64,000 nucleotides of DNA from contig NZ_FUHW01000025.1 of the NCBI RefSeq assembly GCF_900163545.1, positions 1 through 64,000 of the forward strand. Reading direction: 5' to 3'. Of the stretch, positions 47,723 through 57,624 are shown piece after piece (positions within the stretch are counted from its first letter, which is position 1; every line of letters starts with the position of its first letter). The notes beneath the pieces are model-generated. The model was given only the letters and a program-made list of their open reading frames with translations, was not told the DNA's origin and did no database searches. Source of the DNA: Arthrobacter rhombi. GTDB lineage: Bacteria > Actinomycetota > Actinomycetes > Actinomycetales > Micrococcaceae. The translations under genes and the position numbers were made by a program.

Positions 47723-50641
47723 TTACCGTCCAGTGAGGTTCCAGGCGTCTTCCGAACCGGAGTCATCATCGTCTTCGTCGTGATATTCGGTGACCGGTGT
47801 CCGTGATGCAAGATCTTCTGCAACGAGATCGGTGCCCACGTGGTTCGCGTTGGCGTTTTCGACCAGAGCGGCCTCCGCCGGCGCGGCGTCTTCAGCACTG
47901 GCCGGAGGCGTGTCCCCCCTCATGGCAGCGAGTACGGCCGGAAGGTCGTCTGGCTGGACGAGGACGTCGCGGGCCTTGGAACCTTCGGACGCGCCGACGA
48001 CTCCGCGTGATTCCAGCAGGTCCATGAGCCGTCCGGCCTTGGCGAAGCCGACGCGTAGCTTGCGTTGGAGCATCGAGGTCGAGCCGAATTGTGTGGTGAC
48101 GACCAATTCGGTGGCTTGCAGAAGGACTTCGAGATCGTCGCCGATATCGTCGTCGATCTCCTTCTTGGGGGCGGCCTCCGGAGCAACATCGTCGCGATAG
48201 ACGGCCGTGAGCTGGCCCTTGACGTGCTCCACGACCCGATGGATTTCGGATTCGGTAACCCAGGAACCCTGGACACGCATCGGTTTGGAAACCCCCATCG
48301 GCAGGAAGAGGGCATCGCCTTGGCCGAGCAGCTTCTCGGCTCCTGGCTGGTCCAGCACCACCCGTGAGTCGGTCACCGAGGAGGTGGCGAACGCCATACG
48401 CGAGGGTACGTTGGCCTTGATCAAACCGGTGACCACATCCACTGAGGGCCGCTGCGTGGCGAGCACGAGGTGGATCCCCGCGGCGCGAGCGAGCTGGGTG
48501 ATGCGTACGATCGAGTCCTCGACGTCACGTGGGGCAACCATCATCAGGTCGGCCAGCTCATCGACGATCACCAGCAAATACGGGTAGGGCTTCAATACGC
48601 GTTTGGAGCCTTCGGGGGGAACCACCTTGCCGTTGCGTACCCCCTTATTGAAGTCATCGATGTGCTTGTACCCGAAGTTCGCCAGGTCGTCGTAGCGGGT
48701 GTCCATCTCCCGGACGACCCACTGCAACGCCTCTGCCGCCTTCTTCGGGTTCGTGATGATCGGGGTGATCAAATGCGGAACCCCCTCATAGGCGGTCAGT
48801 TCCACCCGTTTAGGGTCGACCATGACCATGCGCACGTCATCGGGGGTGGCGCGCATCAAGATGGAGGTAATCATCGAGTTCACGAAGGCCGACTTACCGG
48901 CACCGGTCGCACCGGCGACGAGCATATGGGGCATCTTGGCCAGGTTCGCGACCACGAACCCTCCTTCGACGTCCTTGCCAACACCCATGACCATGGGATG
49001 TTCCGTCTTACGGGCGGCATTCGAACGCAGCACGTCGCCGAGGGCGACGACTTCCTTATCGGCGTTCGGGATCTCGATCCCGATGGCGCTCTTGCCCGGG
49101 ATCGGCGAGAGGATGCGGACATCGGAGGAGGCGACCGCATAGGAAATGTTCTTGGATAGGGCCGTCACGCGCTCGACCTTGGTTCCCGGAGAGAGTTCGA
49201 TCTCGTAGCGGGTGACCGTCGGACCGCGGCTGAAGCCGGTGACGTGAGCCTCGACCTTGAACTGGTCGAGGGTGTCGGTCAGGGCCTTGACGACCTCGTC
49301 GTTGGCCTCGGAGCGTTCCTTCGCTGGGGGGCCGGCCGGCAGGAACTCAGAGGAAGGCAGCGTGTAGGCCACGTCGCCGGAGAGCTGCAGCTGTTCGGTG
49401 CGCTGAGGGATCGGCGTCAACGGTGCCGGCTGGGCCACCGGGTTGACGGCCACGACTGAGGGAGCTGCCGGGCTTCCGGCTCCGGCCAGCATGCCGTTGA
49501 TCGCGGTCGTGTCCAGCGCCTCGGTGGCCGGCTCCCCGCCCTGAGCAGCAGCGGGGGTCCCCAATCCGACGTCGTTCTTGACCTTCTCCATGGCCTTCTC
49601 GGAGGCCGTGGGGCGGCGCACTCCCGGCGGAATCTTCGGCTCCGGAACCGGTTTGGTGGCTGTGTCGTGGTCGTTGATGACCGCTTTGTCATACGCTTCA
49701 TCGCCGGTGAGGCCTTCGGTGGCTGCTGCGGCGTCGTCTTCCTCGCGTTGGCGGGCCCTGGCTGCCTTCCCGAAGCGTCGGCTGCGCTTGGGGCGGGCTC
49801 CCTCGCCCCCCTGATCGGCATAGAGGTAGCTCTGGTCATGCTCGGAAGCGGCTTGCTCGTGGTGTTCGGCAGGTTCGGAGCCAGGTTCCGGCTGGCCCAT
49901 GATCCATTCGTATCCCTGGCGCAGGCGTGCCGGAATATGTCGGAACGGGGTGGCCGTCATGATCATCACGCTGAGGATGGCACCGGCGATCATGATCGCC
50001 AGGGCGCCCCATTTGGTCAGCAGTCCGGCCAAGGGAACGGTGATGAGGAACCCGACGACACCGCCACCGGCCCAGAGGGCGTTGAGCGGTTGATCGAGGG
50101 TCGGCAATCCGGCAGCGATATGAGCGATGCCGGCGATGGACAAGGTGGCTAGGGTCAGGCCGATGCCGATCCGGTTATTGGCCCGGTTTTCTGCGGGACG
50201 CCTGAAGAGCCGGTAGGCGCCGATGAACAGCACCAGTGGCAAAAGCGAGGCCATGAAGCCCAGCGATCCGCCGAAGATGTTGTGCACGGTGGTTCCGTAC
50301 CAACCGACCCCGCGCAGTCCCCACCATTCAACGCTGCCCACGATGACGGCGATGACGACGAGGAAAAGCCCCGTCCCGTCCCGACGGATGTCCCGGTCGG
50401 GACGAACGTCCTGCCCGATCTTGCGGAAGGCACCGCCAACCACACGGGCCAACCCCATCCATAGGCCCCGAATGGCGCGCAACGGCAGGGCGATGTCCTG
50501 TTCGGCAGGCGTGGTGTTCTCCGCTGGCTTCGTCCCGCCCTGACGCGTGGAACCGGTACCCGTTTTTCCGCGCGCTGGTGTCTTGCCCGCCGGTTTGCGG
50601 CCGGAGGCCTTCGTCGGGGTGGGGGAAGTACGGGTCGCCAT
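47723..50641 (-). CDS. ftsK: DNA translocase FtsK
   Basis: Septum-associated motor that moves chromosome termini during division. About 972 residues: a Lys/Pro/Thr-rich N-terminus, four transmembrane helices (about 90-240), a Pro/Ala-rich linker, then the RecA-like motor (Walker A GATGAGKSAFVN, Walker B LVIVDELADLM) and a C-terminal winged-helix gamma domain (TSMLQRKLRVGFAKAGRLMD). The ATG at 50641 is preferred over 50671. It lies 9 nt before pgsA. Confidence 0.96.
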   Translation of the reverse strand: MATRTSPTPTKASGRKPAGKTPARGKTGTGSTRQGGTKPAENTTPAEQDIALPLRAIRGLWMGLARVVGGAFRKIGQDVRPDRDIRRDGTGLFLVVIAVIVGSVEWWGLRGVGWYGTTVHNIFGGSLGFMASLLPLVLFIGAYRLFRRPAENRANNRIGIGLTLATLSIAGIAHIAAGLPTLDQPLNALWAGGGVVGFLITVPLAGLLTKWGALAIMIAGAILSVMIMTATPFRHIPARLRQGYEWIMGQPEPGSEPAEHHEQAASEHDQSYLYADQGGEGARPKRSRRFGKAARARQREEDDAAAATEGLTGDEAYDKAVINDHDTATKPVPEPKIPPGVRRPTASEKAMEKVKNDVGLGTPAAAQGGEPATEALDTTAINGMLAGAGSPAAPSVVAVNPVAQPAPLTPIPQRTEQLQLSGDVAYTLPSSEFLPAGPPAKERSEANDEVVKALTDTLDQFKVEAHVTGFSRGPTVTRYEIELSPGTKVERVTALSKNISYAVASSDVRILSPIPGKSAIGIEIPNADKEVVALGDVLRSNAARKTEHPMVMGVGKDVEGGFVVANLAKMPHMLVAGATGAGKSAFVNSMITSILMRATPDDVRMVMVDPKRVELTAYEGVPHLITPIITNPKKAAEALQWVVREMDTRYDDLANFGYKHIDDFNKGVRNGKVVPPEGSKRVLKPYPYLLVIVDELADLMMVAPRDVEDSIVRITQLARAAGIHLVLATQRPSVDVVTGLIKANVPSRMAFATSSVTDSRVVLDQPGAEKLLGQGDALFLPMGVSKPMRVQGSWVTESEIHRVVEHVKGQLTAVYRDDVAPEAAPKKEIDDDIGDDLEVLLQATELVVTTQFGSTSMLQRKLRVGFAKAGRLMDLLESRGVVGASEGSKARDVLVQPDDLPAVLAAMRGDTPPASAEDAAPAEAALVENANANHVGTDLVAEDLASRTPVTEYHDEDDDDSGSEDAWNLTGR

Positions 50642-50691
50642 ATGCGCAACCGTACAGGATACAGGGGTCAAAACCCCGGATTCACACGCCT

Positions 50692-52398
50692 TCAGGCCTC
50701 AAGGACGACCGGCATGATGAGCGGTTTGCGACGCAGGGTCCGGCCGAGCCAAGAACCGATGGTCCGGCGGACGACTTGCTGCAATTGGTGGGTGGTTGAG
50801 GCGGGGTTCTTCGCCAGTGCCTCGGCAAGTGCCGCGAGGATGGCCGGTTTGATGGATTCGAGCACCGCCTCATCTTCGGCGATCCCGCGGGAGTGGATCT
50901 CCGGCCCGGAGAGAACTGTTCCGTTCTGCCGGCTGATGACCGAAATAACCGAAATGAACCCTTCTTCGCCCAGAACAATGCGGTCATGAAGGTCGTCTTC
51001 GGTGATGCTCCCCACTGCTGACCCGTCGACGTAGACCAGTTCGCAGTTCACGGTCCCGACCCGCCGGGCCACCCCGTCTTTCAGATCGACCACTGCCCCG
51101 TCTTCGGTGACCAGGATGTTCTGCGCGGGAACGCCGGTTTGTTCGGCAATACGGGCGTTGGCCAGCAGATGCCTGGTTTCACCGTGTACGGGCATGGCAT
51201 GGCCGGGCCGCAGGATGTTGTAGCAGTAGAGCAGTTCACCGGCGGACGCGTGCCCCGATACATGGACCTTCGCGGTGCCCTTATGCACGACGTCTGCGCC
51301 CCGGGCCATCAGGGAGTTGATCACCCGGAAAACGGCGTTCTCGTTGCCGGGGATCAGCGAGGAGGCCAAAATGACGGTGTCTCCGCGGCCGACGGAGACC
51401 CGGTGTTCACCGCTAGCCATCCGGGAGAGCGCGGCCATGGATTCGCCTTGGGAGCCGGTGGACATCAGCACGACCCGGTCTTCCGGCAACTGGTCGGCTT
51501 GTTTGAGGTCAATGAGGATCCCCTCGGGCACCTCCAGGTAGCCCAGTTGGGCAGCGATGCCCATATTTCGCACCATGGAGCGGCCCACGAAAGCCACCTG
51601 CCGGCCGTGCGCCGCCGCGGCGTTGAGCACTTGTTGGACGCGGTGGACGTGGGAAGAAAAGGAGGCGACGATGATGCGCCGGGTGGCCCGGGAGAAGAGG
51701 TCGTTCAGGACCGGTCCGATCTCCTGTTCGGCCGTCGTGAAACCCGGGACGTCGGCATTGGTGGAGTCGGACATGAACAGGTCCACGCCCTCTTCGCCGA
51801 GGCGGGCGAACGACCTCAGGTCGGTGATGCGCCCGTCCAGTGGAAGCTGGTCCATCTTGAAGTCACCGGTATGCAATACGGTGCCGGCGTTCGTACGGAT
51901 GAAGACGGCGAGCGCGTCAGGGATCGAATGGTTCACTGCCACGAATTCGCAGTCGAAGCCGGCGAATCTCTGGCGTTGCCCCTCTTCGACGGTGACCAGC
52001 ACGGGAGTGATGCGGTGTTCGACCAGTTTGGCTTCGATCAGGGCCAGCGTCAGCCGTGAACCGATCAGTGGGATGTCTTCGCGCAACCGCAGCAGGTAGG
52101 GCACGGCGCCGATATGGTCTTCGTGTCCGTGGGTGAGCACGACCCCGACGACGTCGTCGATGCGCTCGCGGATGTAGTCGAAGTCCGGCAGGATGACGTC
52201 CACCCCGGGCTGGTGCTCCTCGGGGAAGAGGAGCCCGCAGTCCACGATGAGCAGTTTTCCGCCGATCTCGAAGACGGCCATGTTCCGGCCGATTTCTCCG
52301 ATCCCGCCCAGCGGGACAATCCGCAGGACATCGGGGGCCAGCGGTGGTGGCGGGTTCGGAGGAGTTTCCTGATCCGGAACGACGCCGGTTTCGCTCAT
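50692..52398 (-). CDS. rnj: Ribonuclease J
   Basis: Metallo-beta-lactamase/beta-CASP ribonuclease with endo- and 5'-exonuclease activity. The metal motif THGHEDHIG, then DSTNADVPG, MSTGSQGE and HVSGHAS are all intact; 568 residues is normal for the actinobacterial form. ATG 52398 follows AGGAAAGG. It sits between dapA and ftsK, the conserved actinobacterial position. Confidence 0.95.
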   Translation of the reverse strand: MSETGVVPDQETPPNPPPPLAPDVLRIVPLGGIGEIGRNMAVFEIGGKLLIVDCGLLFPEEHQPGVDVILPDFDYIRERIDDVVGVVLTHGHEDHIGAVPYLLRLREDIPLIGSRLTLALIEAKLVEHRITPVLVTVEEGQRQRFAGFDCEFVAVNHSIPDALAVFIRTNAGTVLHTGDFKMDQLPLDGRITDLRSFARLGEEGVDLFMSDSTNADVPGFTTAEQEIGPVLNDLFSRATRRIIVASFSSHVHRVQQVLNAAAAHGRQVAFVGRSMVRNMGIAAQLGYLEVPEGILIDLKQADQLPEDRVVLMSTGSQGESMAALSRMASGEHRVSVGRGDTVILASSLIPGNENAVFRVINSLMARGADVVHKGTAKVHVSGHASAGELLYCYNILRPGHAMPVHGETRHLLANARIAEQTGVPAQNILVTEDGAVVDLKDGVARRVGTVNCELVYVDGSAVGSITEDDLHDRIVLGEEGFISVISVISRQNGTVLSGPEIHSRGIAEDEAVLESIKPAILAALAEALAKNPASTTHQLQQVVRRTIGSWLGRTLRRKPLIMPVVLEA

Positions 52399-52411
52399 CG
52401 GGGCACCTTTC

Positions 52412-53329
52412 CTAGAGCTTGATTCCTGCCTCGGCGAGGTCGGCACGAATCGGTGCCGTTTCCTCTTCGGTCGGCTCCACGAGCGGCAGACGCACGATCG
52501 CGTTGGAGAGGACCCCCTGCCATTTCAGGACCGTCTTGGCCGCCACAGCACCTTGGATATGTGACATGACGGCGCGTTGGATGGGGTCCAGCTCGAAGTG
52601 CAGGGCCCTGGCGGTCGCCAGATCGCCGGCCAGCAAGGCGTCGACCAGACGGCGGTAGCGGGCGGTGGCGACATGGGCGGTCACGGAGATGACGCCCTGC
52701 GCGCCGGCGGCCATCAGCGGCAGCGTCAGCCCGTCGTCACCGGAGTACACGTCCAGGTCGGTGTTGGCCAACACGCGGGTGGTGGCCTGGTAGTCGGCCT
52801 TCGCGTCCTTCAACGCCACCACGTTGGGGTGTTCTGCCAGACGGATCAGGGTTTCGGTGCTGATGGAGATCCCTGTACGGCCGGGAATGTCATAGACCAT
52901 GACGGGCAGATCGGTGCAGGAGGCGAGTGTCTCGACGTGGGCCTGCACCCCCGCCTGGCTGGGCTTGTTGTAATACGGCGCCGTGACCAGCAGCCCGTGC
53001 ACGCCGACCTTCGCTGCGGCCTGGGAGAGCTGGATCGAATGAGCCGTGTCGTTCGTGGTTGAACCGGCGATGATCTTCGCGCGATCACCCACTGCCTCAA
53101 CAACCGTGCGGAACATCCCCACGTTCTCTTCGTCGGTCAGAGTCGAGGTCTCCCCGGTGGTCCCGGTGACCACGAGGTTATCGCACCCTTCATCGACGAG
53201 TTTGGTGGCGAGGGCCGCCGCCTGGTCGTAGTCGACCTCTCCGGCTGACGTGAACGGGGTGACCATGGCGGTCCCCAGGTTCCCGAAGATGGCATCATGA
53301 CGCGGGGTGTTGGATTCCGGGGTAGGCAT
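52412..53329 (-). CDS. dapA: 4-hydroxy-tetrahydrodipicolinate synthase
   Basis: First committed step of lysine and diaminopimelate synthesis, from pyruvate and aspartate semialdehyde. The motif VTGTTGETSTLTDEE, the Tyr in MVYDIPGRTG and the Schiff-base Lys in VALKDAKAD are present. 305 residues. It lies 13 nt before rnj. dapB is 5 kb away and dapF is 12 kb away in the same window. Confidence 0.96.
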   Translation of the reverse strand: MPTPESNTPRHDAIFGNLGTAMVTPFTSAGEVDYDQAAALATKLVDEGCDNLVVTGTTGETSTLTDEENVGMFRTVVEAVGDRAKIIAGSTTNDTAHSIQLSQAAAKVGVHGLLVTAPYYNKPSQAGVQAHVETLASCTDLPVMVYDIPGRTGISISTETLIRLAEHPNVVALKDAKADYQATTRVLANTDLDVYSGDDGLTLPLMAAGAQGVISVTAHVATARYRRLVDALLAGDLATARALHFELDPIQRAVMSHIQGAVAAKTVLKWQGVLSNAIVRLPLVEPTEEETAPIRADLAEAGIKL

Positions 53330-53469
53330 GGCACCACGTTACCCCGGAGCCACCGTGAATCCCCTCTGTCCACGCGTCACGTGACCAAGATGACGCGCTG
53401 GTGTTCGACGATGACGATGCGAGTCCGATTCCGTCGTCGTACACCGCACAGCCAGCTGGCTCGTCTTGG

Positions 53470-53475
53470 TATATT
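53470..53475 (+). promoter_or_regulatory. Candidate -10 element of the membrane acyltransferase gene
   Basis: TATATT, the only AT-rich hexamer in this GC-rich interval, lies about 55 nt before the ATG at 53529, which has its own AGGAG. No -35 is evident. Confidence 0.35.
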
Positions 53476-53528
53476 CGTCCCTGAGTCCCCCGGCATCCCA
53501 GCCGCCCGATCCGATCTCCCAGGAGCCC

Positions 53529-54733
53529 ATGCCCAGTCAGAGCGCGAGCGCCCCCGCCGGCAGGATCGTCGGGGTCGATGTGGCCCGCGGACTGGCCCTG
53601 TTGGGCATGATGGCCACCCACATCATGCCCTTGACCCGCGCCGATGAGTCCGGGGCCGTCCACGCCACCTGGGCTGCCACCATCTTCGCCGGGACGTCCT
53701 CCGCCCTCTTCGCGATCCTCGCCGGTGTCGGTTTGGCATTGCTCACCGGGGGAAGCCGACCCCATACCGGCACCCGACTCAAATCCGGGCGGCGTTCGGT
53801 TTTGGTACGCGCCGTGCTGATCACCGTCATCGGGCTGGGCTGCGGTGCGTTGAACACGAATGTGGCAGTCATCCTGGTGCACTACGGTGCGCTGTTTTTG
53901 ATCGCTACCTTATTCCTTGGGCTGCGCCTGCGGACCCTCTGGTTCTCCGCGGTCGGTTGGCTGCTACTCTCCCCCGTCCTCTGGTACCTCCTGCTCCCGC
54001 TGGCCACTTCCCGGATCTCCCCCGCCACCGTGGGCCCTTCCCCCGGGCTGGGCGACCTCCTGCGTCCGGCATCGCTAACCGCCGATCTGTTCATCACCGG
54101 CTACTACCCGGTGCTGGTGTGGACGGGGTTCATTGTGCTGGGTCTGGCCGTGGGACGCTGCCGGCTCTCCCTGCCTCCGGTCGCCTTGGCTTTGACCGTC
54201 GGCGGCGCCTTACTCTCGTGGGCGGCCCGGGCCCTCTCGGACCATTTGATCGGCGCGAATGATCAGGCGCTACGAACGCTGGGGGCGATCACCGAGGCGA
54301 ACGGTTTGCCGCTCGATGCGGCGCTGCTCTCCGGGCACGGACTGGAGGGGGTTGAAGGGACCCCTGGTGGTTCGCCCTTTCTGCCCCGCATAGCAGCACG
54401 CCTTTGGACCTGCTGCATGTGGCCGGGACAGCGCTCGCCGTGCTGGGCCTCTGCCAGTTGCTGGCCATGGCCTTATCGGCGCTACTCGGACTGGCCGGCG
54501 ACGCCCTGCTCTGGCCGCTCTCCGGGGCCGGCTCCGCGACATTAACACTGTATGCGGGGCATCTGGTCGCCCTGGACCTGCTGAGCACCGTCACCGCAGG
54601 CATGCCGCGCCTGGGGTTGTACCTGTGCTTTGTGGTCGGTTCCCTGCTGGTGGGCATCGGGCTGAAGTGGGCCGGTCGGCGGGGGCCCTTGGAAGCCGGA
54701 ATACATGTGCTCGCCCGCAGCGGCACCGCCTGA
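53529..54733 (+). pseudogene. Frameshifted membrane protein, DUF418/DUF1624-like acyltransferase
   Basis: A polytopic membrane protein starting GRIVGVDVARGLALLGMMATHI, the N-terminus of heparan-alpha-glucosaminide acetyltransferase-like and DUF418 proteins. The first frame runs to 54545, but after GVEGTP (about residue 279) it turns into nonsense. Sensible sequence resumes in another frame as PWWFALSAPHSSTPLDLLH and continues with hydrophobic helices to 54733. Adding one C to the CCCC tract at 54361-54364 restores a single frame of about 400 residues. It is either a real inactivating deletion or an assembly error. Confidence 0.75.
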
Positions 54734-54739
54734 TCACGC

Positions 54740-55534
54740 TTAGAGCCCAGCGACCGCGAAGCGGAGCAACAAGAACCCGGCGACTCCCATGATCCACAAC
54801 ACCGCTTCTGCTGAGGCCCGGCCCAGCCACTGACCCAATCGGTGCAGGGCTCCATCGATGCGGTGGGCCAATAAAGTCCGGGCGATCAACAGCAAAGCCG
54901 CTGGCAGCAACATGACCGTGCAGTAGCCGGCCAGCAGCAGGAACGATCCCGCCCCGGCAGGGCCCGAGGCGGTGAGTACACCGATCGCTGCCACGTAGGG
55001 CAGCATGGTCGGTAGCTCGAGCACACCGGCCACCAGGGCCAGGCCCAACAGTCCGACGGGGGTGGACAGTGCCCTGCCGATGCGCGCCTTCCACCGCCCC
55101 TCCGCCGTTTGCCGGCACACGTCCGGCTCGGACGACTCCGGTGGCCTTGGTGTCTCCGATCCGGTGGCAATTTTACCGGCGACCGTCCTCGCGTGCTGCG
55201 GGCGCGTCGTCCGTCTCACCGTTTTGCCGTCCTTGAGAGCAAACCACAGCAGCCCGGCTCCGCCAGCGAGCGCCATCCAATGGGCCGGACGTGAGTCGAT
55301 GAACGTCCGAGCACCATCGCCCCAGAGGTGCAGCACCGCGGTGGCAGAGGTCAGCATGAGCACACCGATGAGGAAGTAGAAGATCCCGATGGTCACCAGA
55401 TAGATCCCGATCCGTCCGGCGATGCGCCCGGCGTCACGGCGCAATAGCAACCACACGGGGATCACCAACGTGCCGATGCTGGTGCTGTCGATCAATGCCA
55501 GGACGAGGAGTTTGAAGAGACTGTCAGCGGTCAT
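54740..55534 (-). CDS. GAP-family (SAP-like) membrane protein
   Basis: A 264-residue protein with about six transmembrane helices: three at the N-terminus (LFKLLVLALIDSTSIGTLVI, IYLVTIGIFYFLIGVLML), a charged cytoplasmic linker (about 120-165) and three more. The layout and the LALIDS start resemble the GAP/Sap family, related to LysE exporters and to the sulfolipid-addressing protein of mycobacteria. Substrate unknown. ATG 55534 is preferred over 55585. It is divergent from the two-component genes and may be their target, which is inference from position. Confidence 0.65.
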   Translation of the reverse strand: MTADSLFKLLVLALIDSTSIGTLVIPVWLLLRRDAGRIAGRIGIYLVTIGIFYFLIGVLMLTSATAVLHLWGDGARTFIDSRPAHWMALAGGAGLLWFALKDGKTVRRTTRPQHARTVAGKIATGSETPRPPESSEPDVCRQTAEGRWKARIGRALSTPVGLLGLALVAGVLELPTMLPYVAAIGVLTASGPAGAGSFLLLAGYCTVMLLPAALLLIARTLLAHRIDGALHRLGQWLGRASAEAVLWIMGVAGFLLLRFAVAGL

Positions 55535-55658
55535 ACCCCCAGCCTGCTCGGCTCCCTGTCCTCGTGCGTCCTTCCATCGATGCACCGGGGGTCATCCCTT
55601 CGTCTCATCTTTTACCTCCCGCCTTGGAAGCCCCGGGGAGAACGGGCACGATGAAACC

Positions 55659-56951
55659 ATGAACCACGCCGAACAACCCGCTCTCCAGGTGCTACGTGCC
55701 ATCCGGCGCGAGGACCTTCTGCTGGCCCTGGGCTATCCGGCGATGATGTGGCTGCTGGCGACCGTGAACAACGATGGCGACTGGGCCTGGTTCCCAGCGG
55801 CTCTCTCGGCCTGGTGGCCAGCCGTGGCCGTCGTGGGGTCGGTGGGCATCCTCTTCCGGCGGGAGGCGACGTTCCTGATGGCTTCCCTCACCGGGACGGC
55901 GGCACTCCTGTTGTTGCTGATGGGGCAGACGGCAGCATTATTTCTGTTCTGGGAAACCGTCTTCTCACTCGTCCTCTTTGCCGGGGACCGGGTCTCTCAC
56001 CTGACCGAAATCGCTGCCCTCGCCATCACCGCAGGCGCCACCCTGACCGTCTTGGCTTTCACCGCGGAGCTGCCCGCTGCCATCTTGACAGCACTGATTG
56101 CCGGGATGTCATTGCTGCTCCCGGCCGAATGGGCCAGCAACGTGCGTAAGGAACGCAAACTGTCCGCGGCGGAGGCCACCCGGGCTCTGGCGGCGGAGGA
56201 AGCGGTCAGACAGCAAGCGATACTGGAATCCGCCCGACACGAACTGGCGATGGCCTCCGAACGCCAACGTATGGCCCATGAACTCCACGACGTCCTCTCG
56301 GCCCGCTTCTCGGCGATTGCCCTGCAGACCGGTGCCGCGTTGAGCACCGGGACCCGTGAACTCGCTGTCAAGGTCCTGTCCCATGTCCGGCATGAAAGCG
56401 TCGCCGGTCTAAATGAGCTGACCTCGATGATCCGGATCCTGTCTTCGGGGGTCGCAGAGGAAGCTGCAGGGTTCCTCGTGGACCTTGAGGCACTGGTCGC
56501 CGCCCATGCTGCCTCCGGAACCCGAATCACGCTGTCCAGCACGGTATCGGGAACCTCATCGATTCCCTCGGCACAACAGACGGCCGTTTACCGGGTCGTC
56601 GCCGAGTCGCTGGTCAATGCCCTGAGGCATGCCCCGGGAGCCGATATTGACGTCATCTTGGAGGGAGGACCCACCGCCGGTCTACTCCATGCCCAGATCA
56701 CCAACGGCCCACCACTGCCAAAACGTGGATCTGTTCCAGCTGCCGGAGCCCCCGGAACCGGTACTGGCTTGCGCAGTCTCCGCCTCCGGGTGGAGCAACT
56801 CGGCGGGGAATTGAGCGCGGCAGAGTACGACGACGGTTGGCAGGTTTCGGTCCGGCTACCTGTTCCCTCCGCGGAAGAACACCTGACACCCTCCGGCGCC
56901 GTCGGCGCCGGCACCGTCCCGGGCGCACGGGCAGGAGGCCCGCATGAGTAG
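55659..56951 (+). CDS. Sensor histidine kinase, NarL/DesK type (HisKA_3)
   Basis: A 430-residue membrane kinase. About five or six N-terminal transmembrane helices (about 20-165) are followed by the dimerisation segment ERQRMAHELHDVLSARF with the phosphoacceptor His, then an HATPase_c domain (ESLVNALRHAP, GTGLRSLRLRVEQLGGEL). There is no extracytoplasmic sensor domain, so it probably senses within or near the membrane. It overlaps the response-regulator gene by 8 nt. Confidence 0.92.
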   Translation: MNHAEQPALQVLRAIRREDLLLALGYPAMMWLLATVNNDGDWAWFPAALSAWWPAVAVVGSVGILFRREATFLMASLTGTAALLLLLMGQTAALFLFWETVFSLVLFAGDRVSHLTEIAALAITAGATLTVLAFTAELPAAILTALIAGMSLLLPAEWASNVRKERKLSAAEATRALAAEEAVRQQAILESARHELAMASERQRMAHELHDVLSARFSAIALQTGAALSTGTRELAVKVLSHVRHESVAGLNELTSMIRILSSGVAEEAAGFLVDLEALVAAHAASGTRITLSSTVSGTSSIPSAQQTAVYRVVAESLVNALRHAPGADIDVILEGGPTAGLLHAQITNGPPLPKRGSVPAAGAPGTGTGLRSLRLRVEQLGGELSAAEYDDGWQVSVRLPVPSAEEHLTPSGAVGAGTVPGARAGGPHE

Positions 56952-57603
56952 TATCACGGTGTTGCTGGCCGATGATCATGCGGCGATCCGTCTGGGAATG
57001 CGCATGGTGTTGGAGACGCAGCCTGGTCTTCGGGTCGTGGGCGAGGCGGCCGATGGGGTTCAGGCGATCCGGATGGCGCGGGCGCTGCGTCCCGACGTCG
57101 TTTTGATGGATTTGCGCATGCCGGTCGTCGACGGCATCCAAGCAACCCGCGAGATCATTGCCGAGGCCTTGTCTCGGGTCCTCGTGTTGACGACCTTTGA
57201 CCAGGATTCCTATCTTTTCGGGGCGTTGGAGGCAGGCGCCGATGGGTTCCTGCTCAAATCGGCCGAACCGGCGGAGATTACCGTCGCGTTACAGCGCGTT
57301 CATGCCGGGGATTCGGTGATTTCCCCCGAAGTCACCGCACGCATTGTCAGCGCCGCGGTTTCCGGGCGCGCTGCTTCATCTCTGGATGGTGCAGCCACTC
57401 CGGAGGCCGTTGCCTCGGTTCAGCTGCTCACCGGCCGCGAGCGCGAGGTGCTCGATTGCCTCGGTGAAGGGTTGTCCAATCAGCTGATCGGACGTCGGTT
57501 GGGTATTTCTGAGACGACCGTGAAGACCCATGTGTCGCGGGTTCTGGCTAAATTGGGATTCCAATCCCGCGTGCAGGCGGCCCTGTTTTCGCGTCGCCGT
57601 TGA
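56944..57603 (+). CDS. Response regulator, NarL/LuxR family
   Basis: A 219-residue regulator. The receiver domain has acidic residues in LLADDH, the phosphoacceptor Asp in VVLMDLRMP and the Lys in FLLKSA. The C-terminal LuxR-type HTH reads LTGREREVLDCL..GLSNQLIGRRLGISETTVKTHVSRVLAKLG. It forms a two-component system with the overlapping kinase. Targets are unknown. Confidence 0.95.
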   Translation: MSSITVLLADDHAAIRLGMRMVLETQPGLRVVGEAADGVQAIRMARALRPDVVLMDLRMPVVDGIQATREIIAEALSRVLVLTTFDQDSYLFGALEAGADGFLLKSAEPAEITVALQRVHAGDSVISPEVTARIVSAAVSGRAASSLDGAATPEAVASVQLLTGREREVLDCLGEGLSNQLIGRRLGISETTVKTHVSRVLAKLGFQSRVQAALFSRRR

Positions 57604-57624
57604 TCGGGTCCTGGGCCGTTCAGT

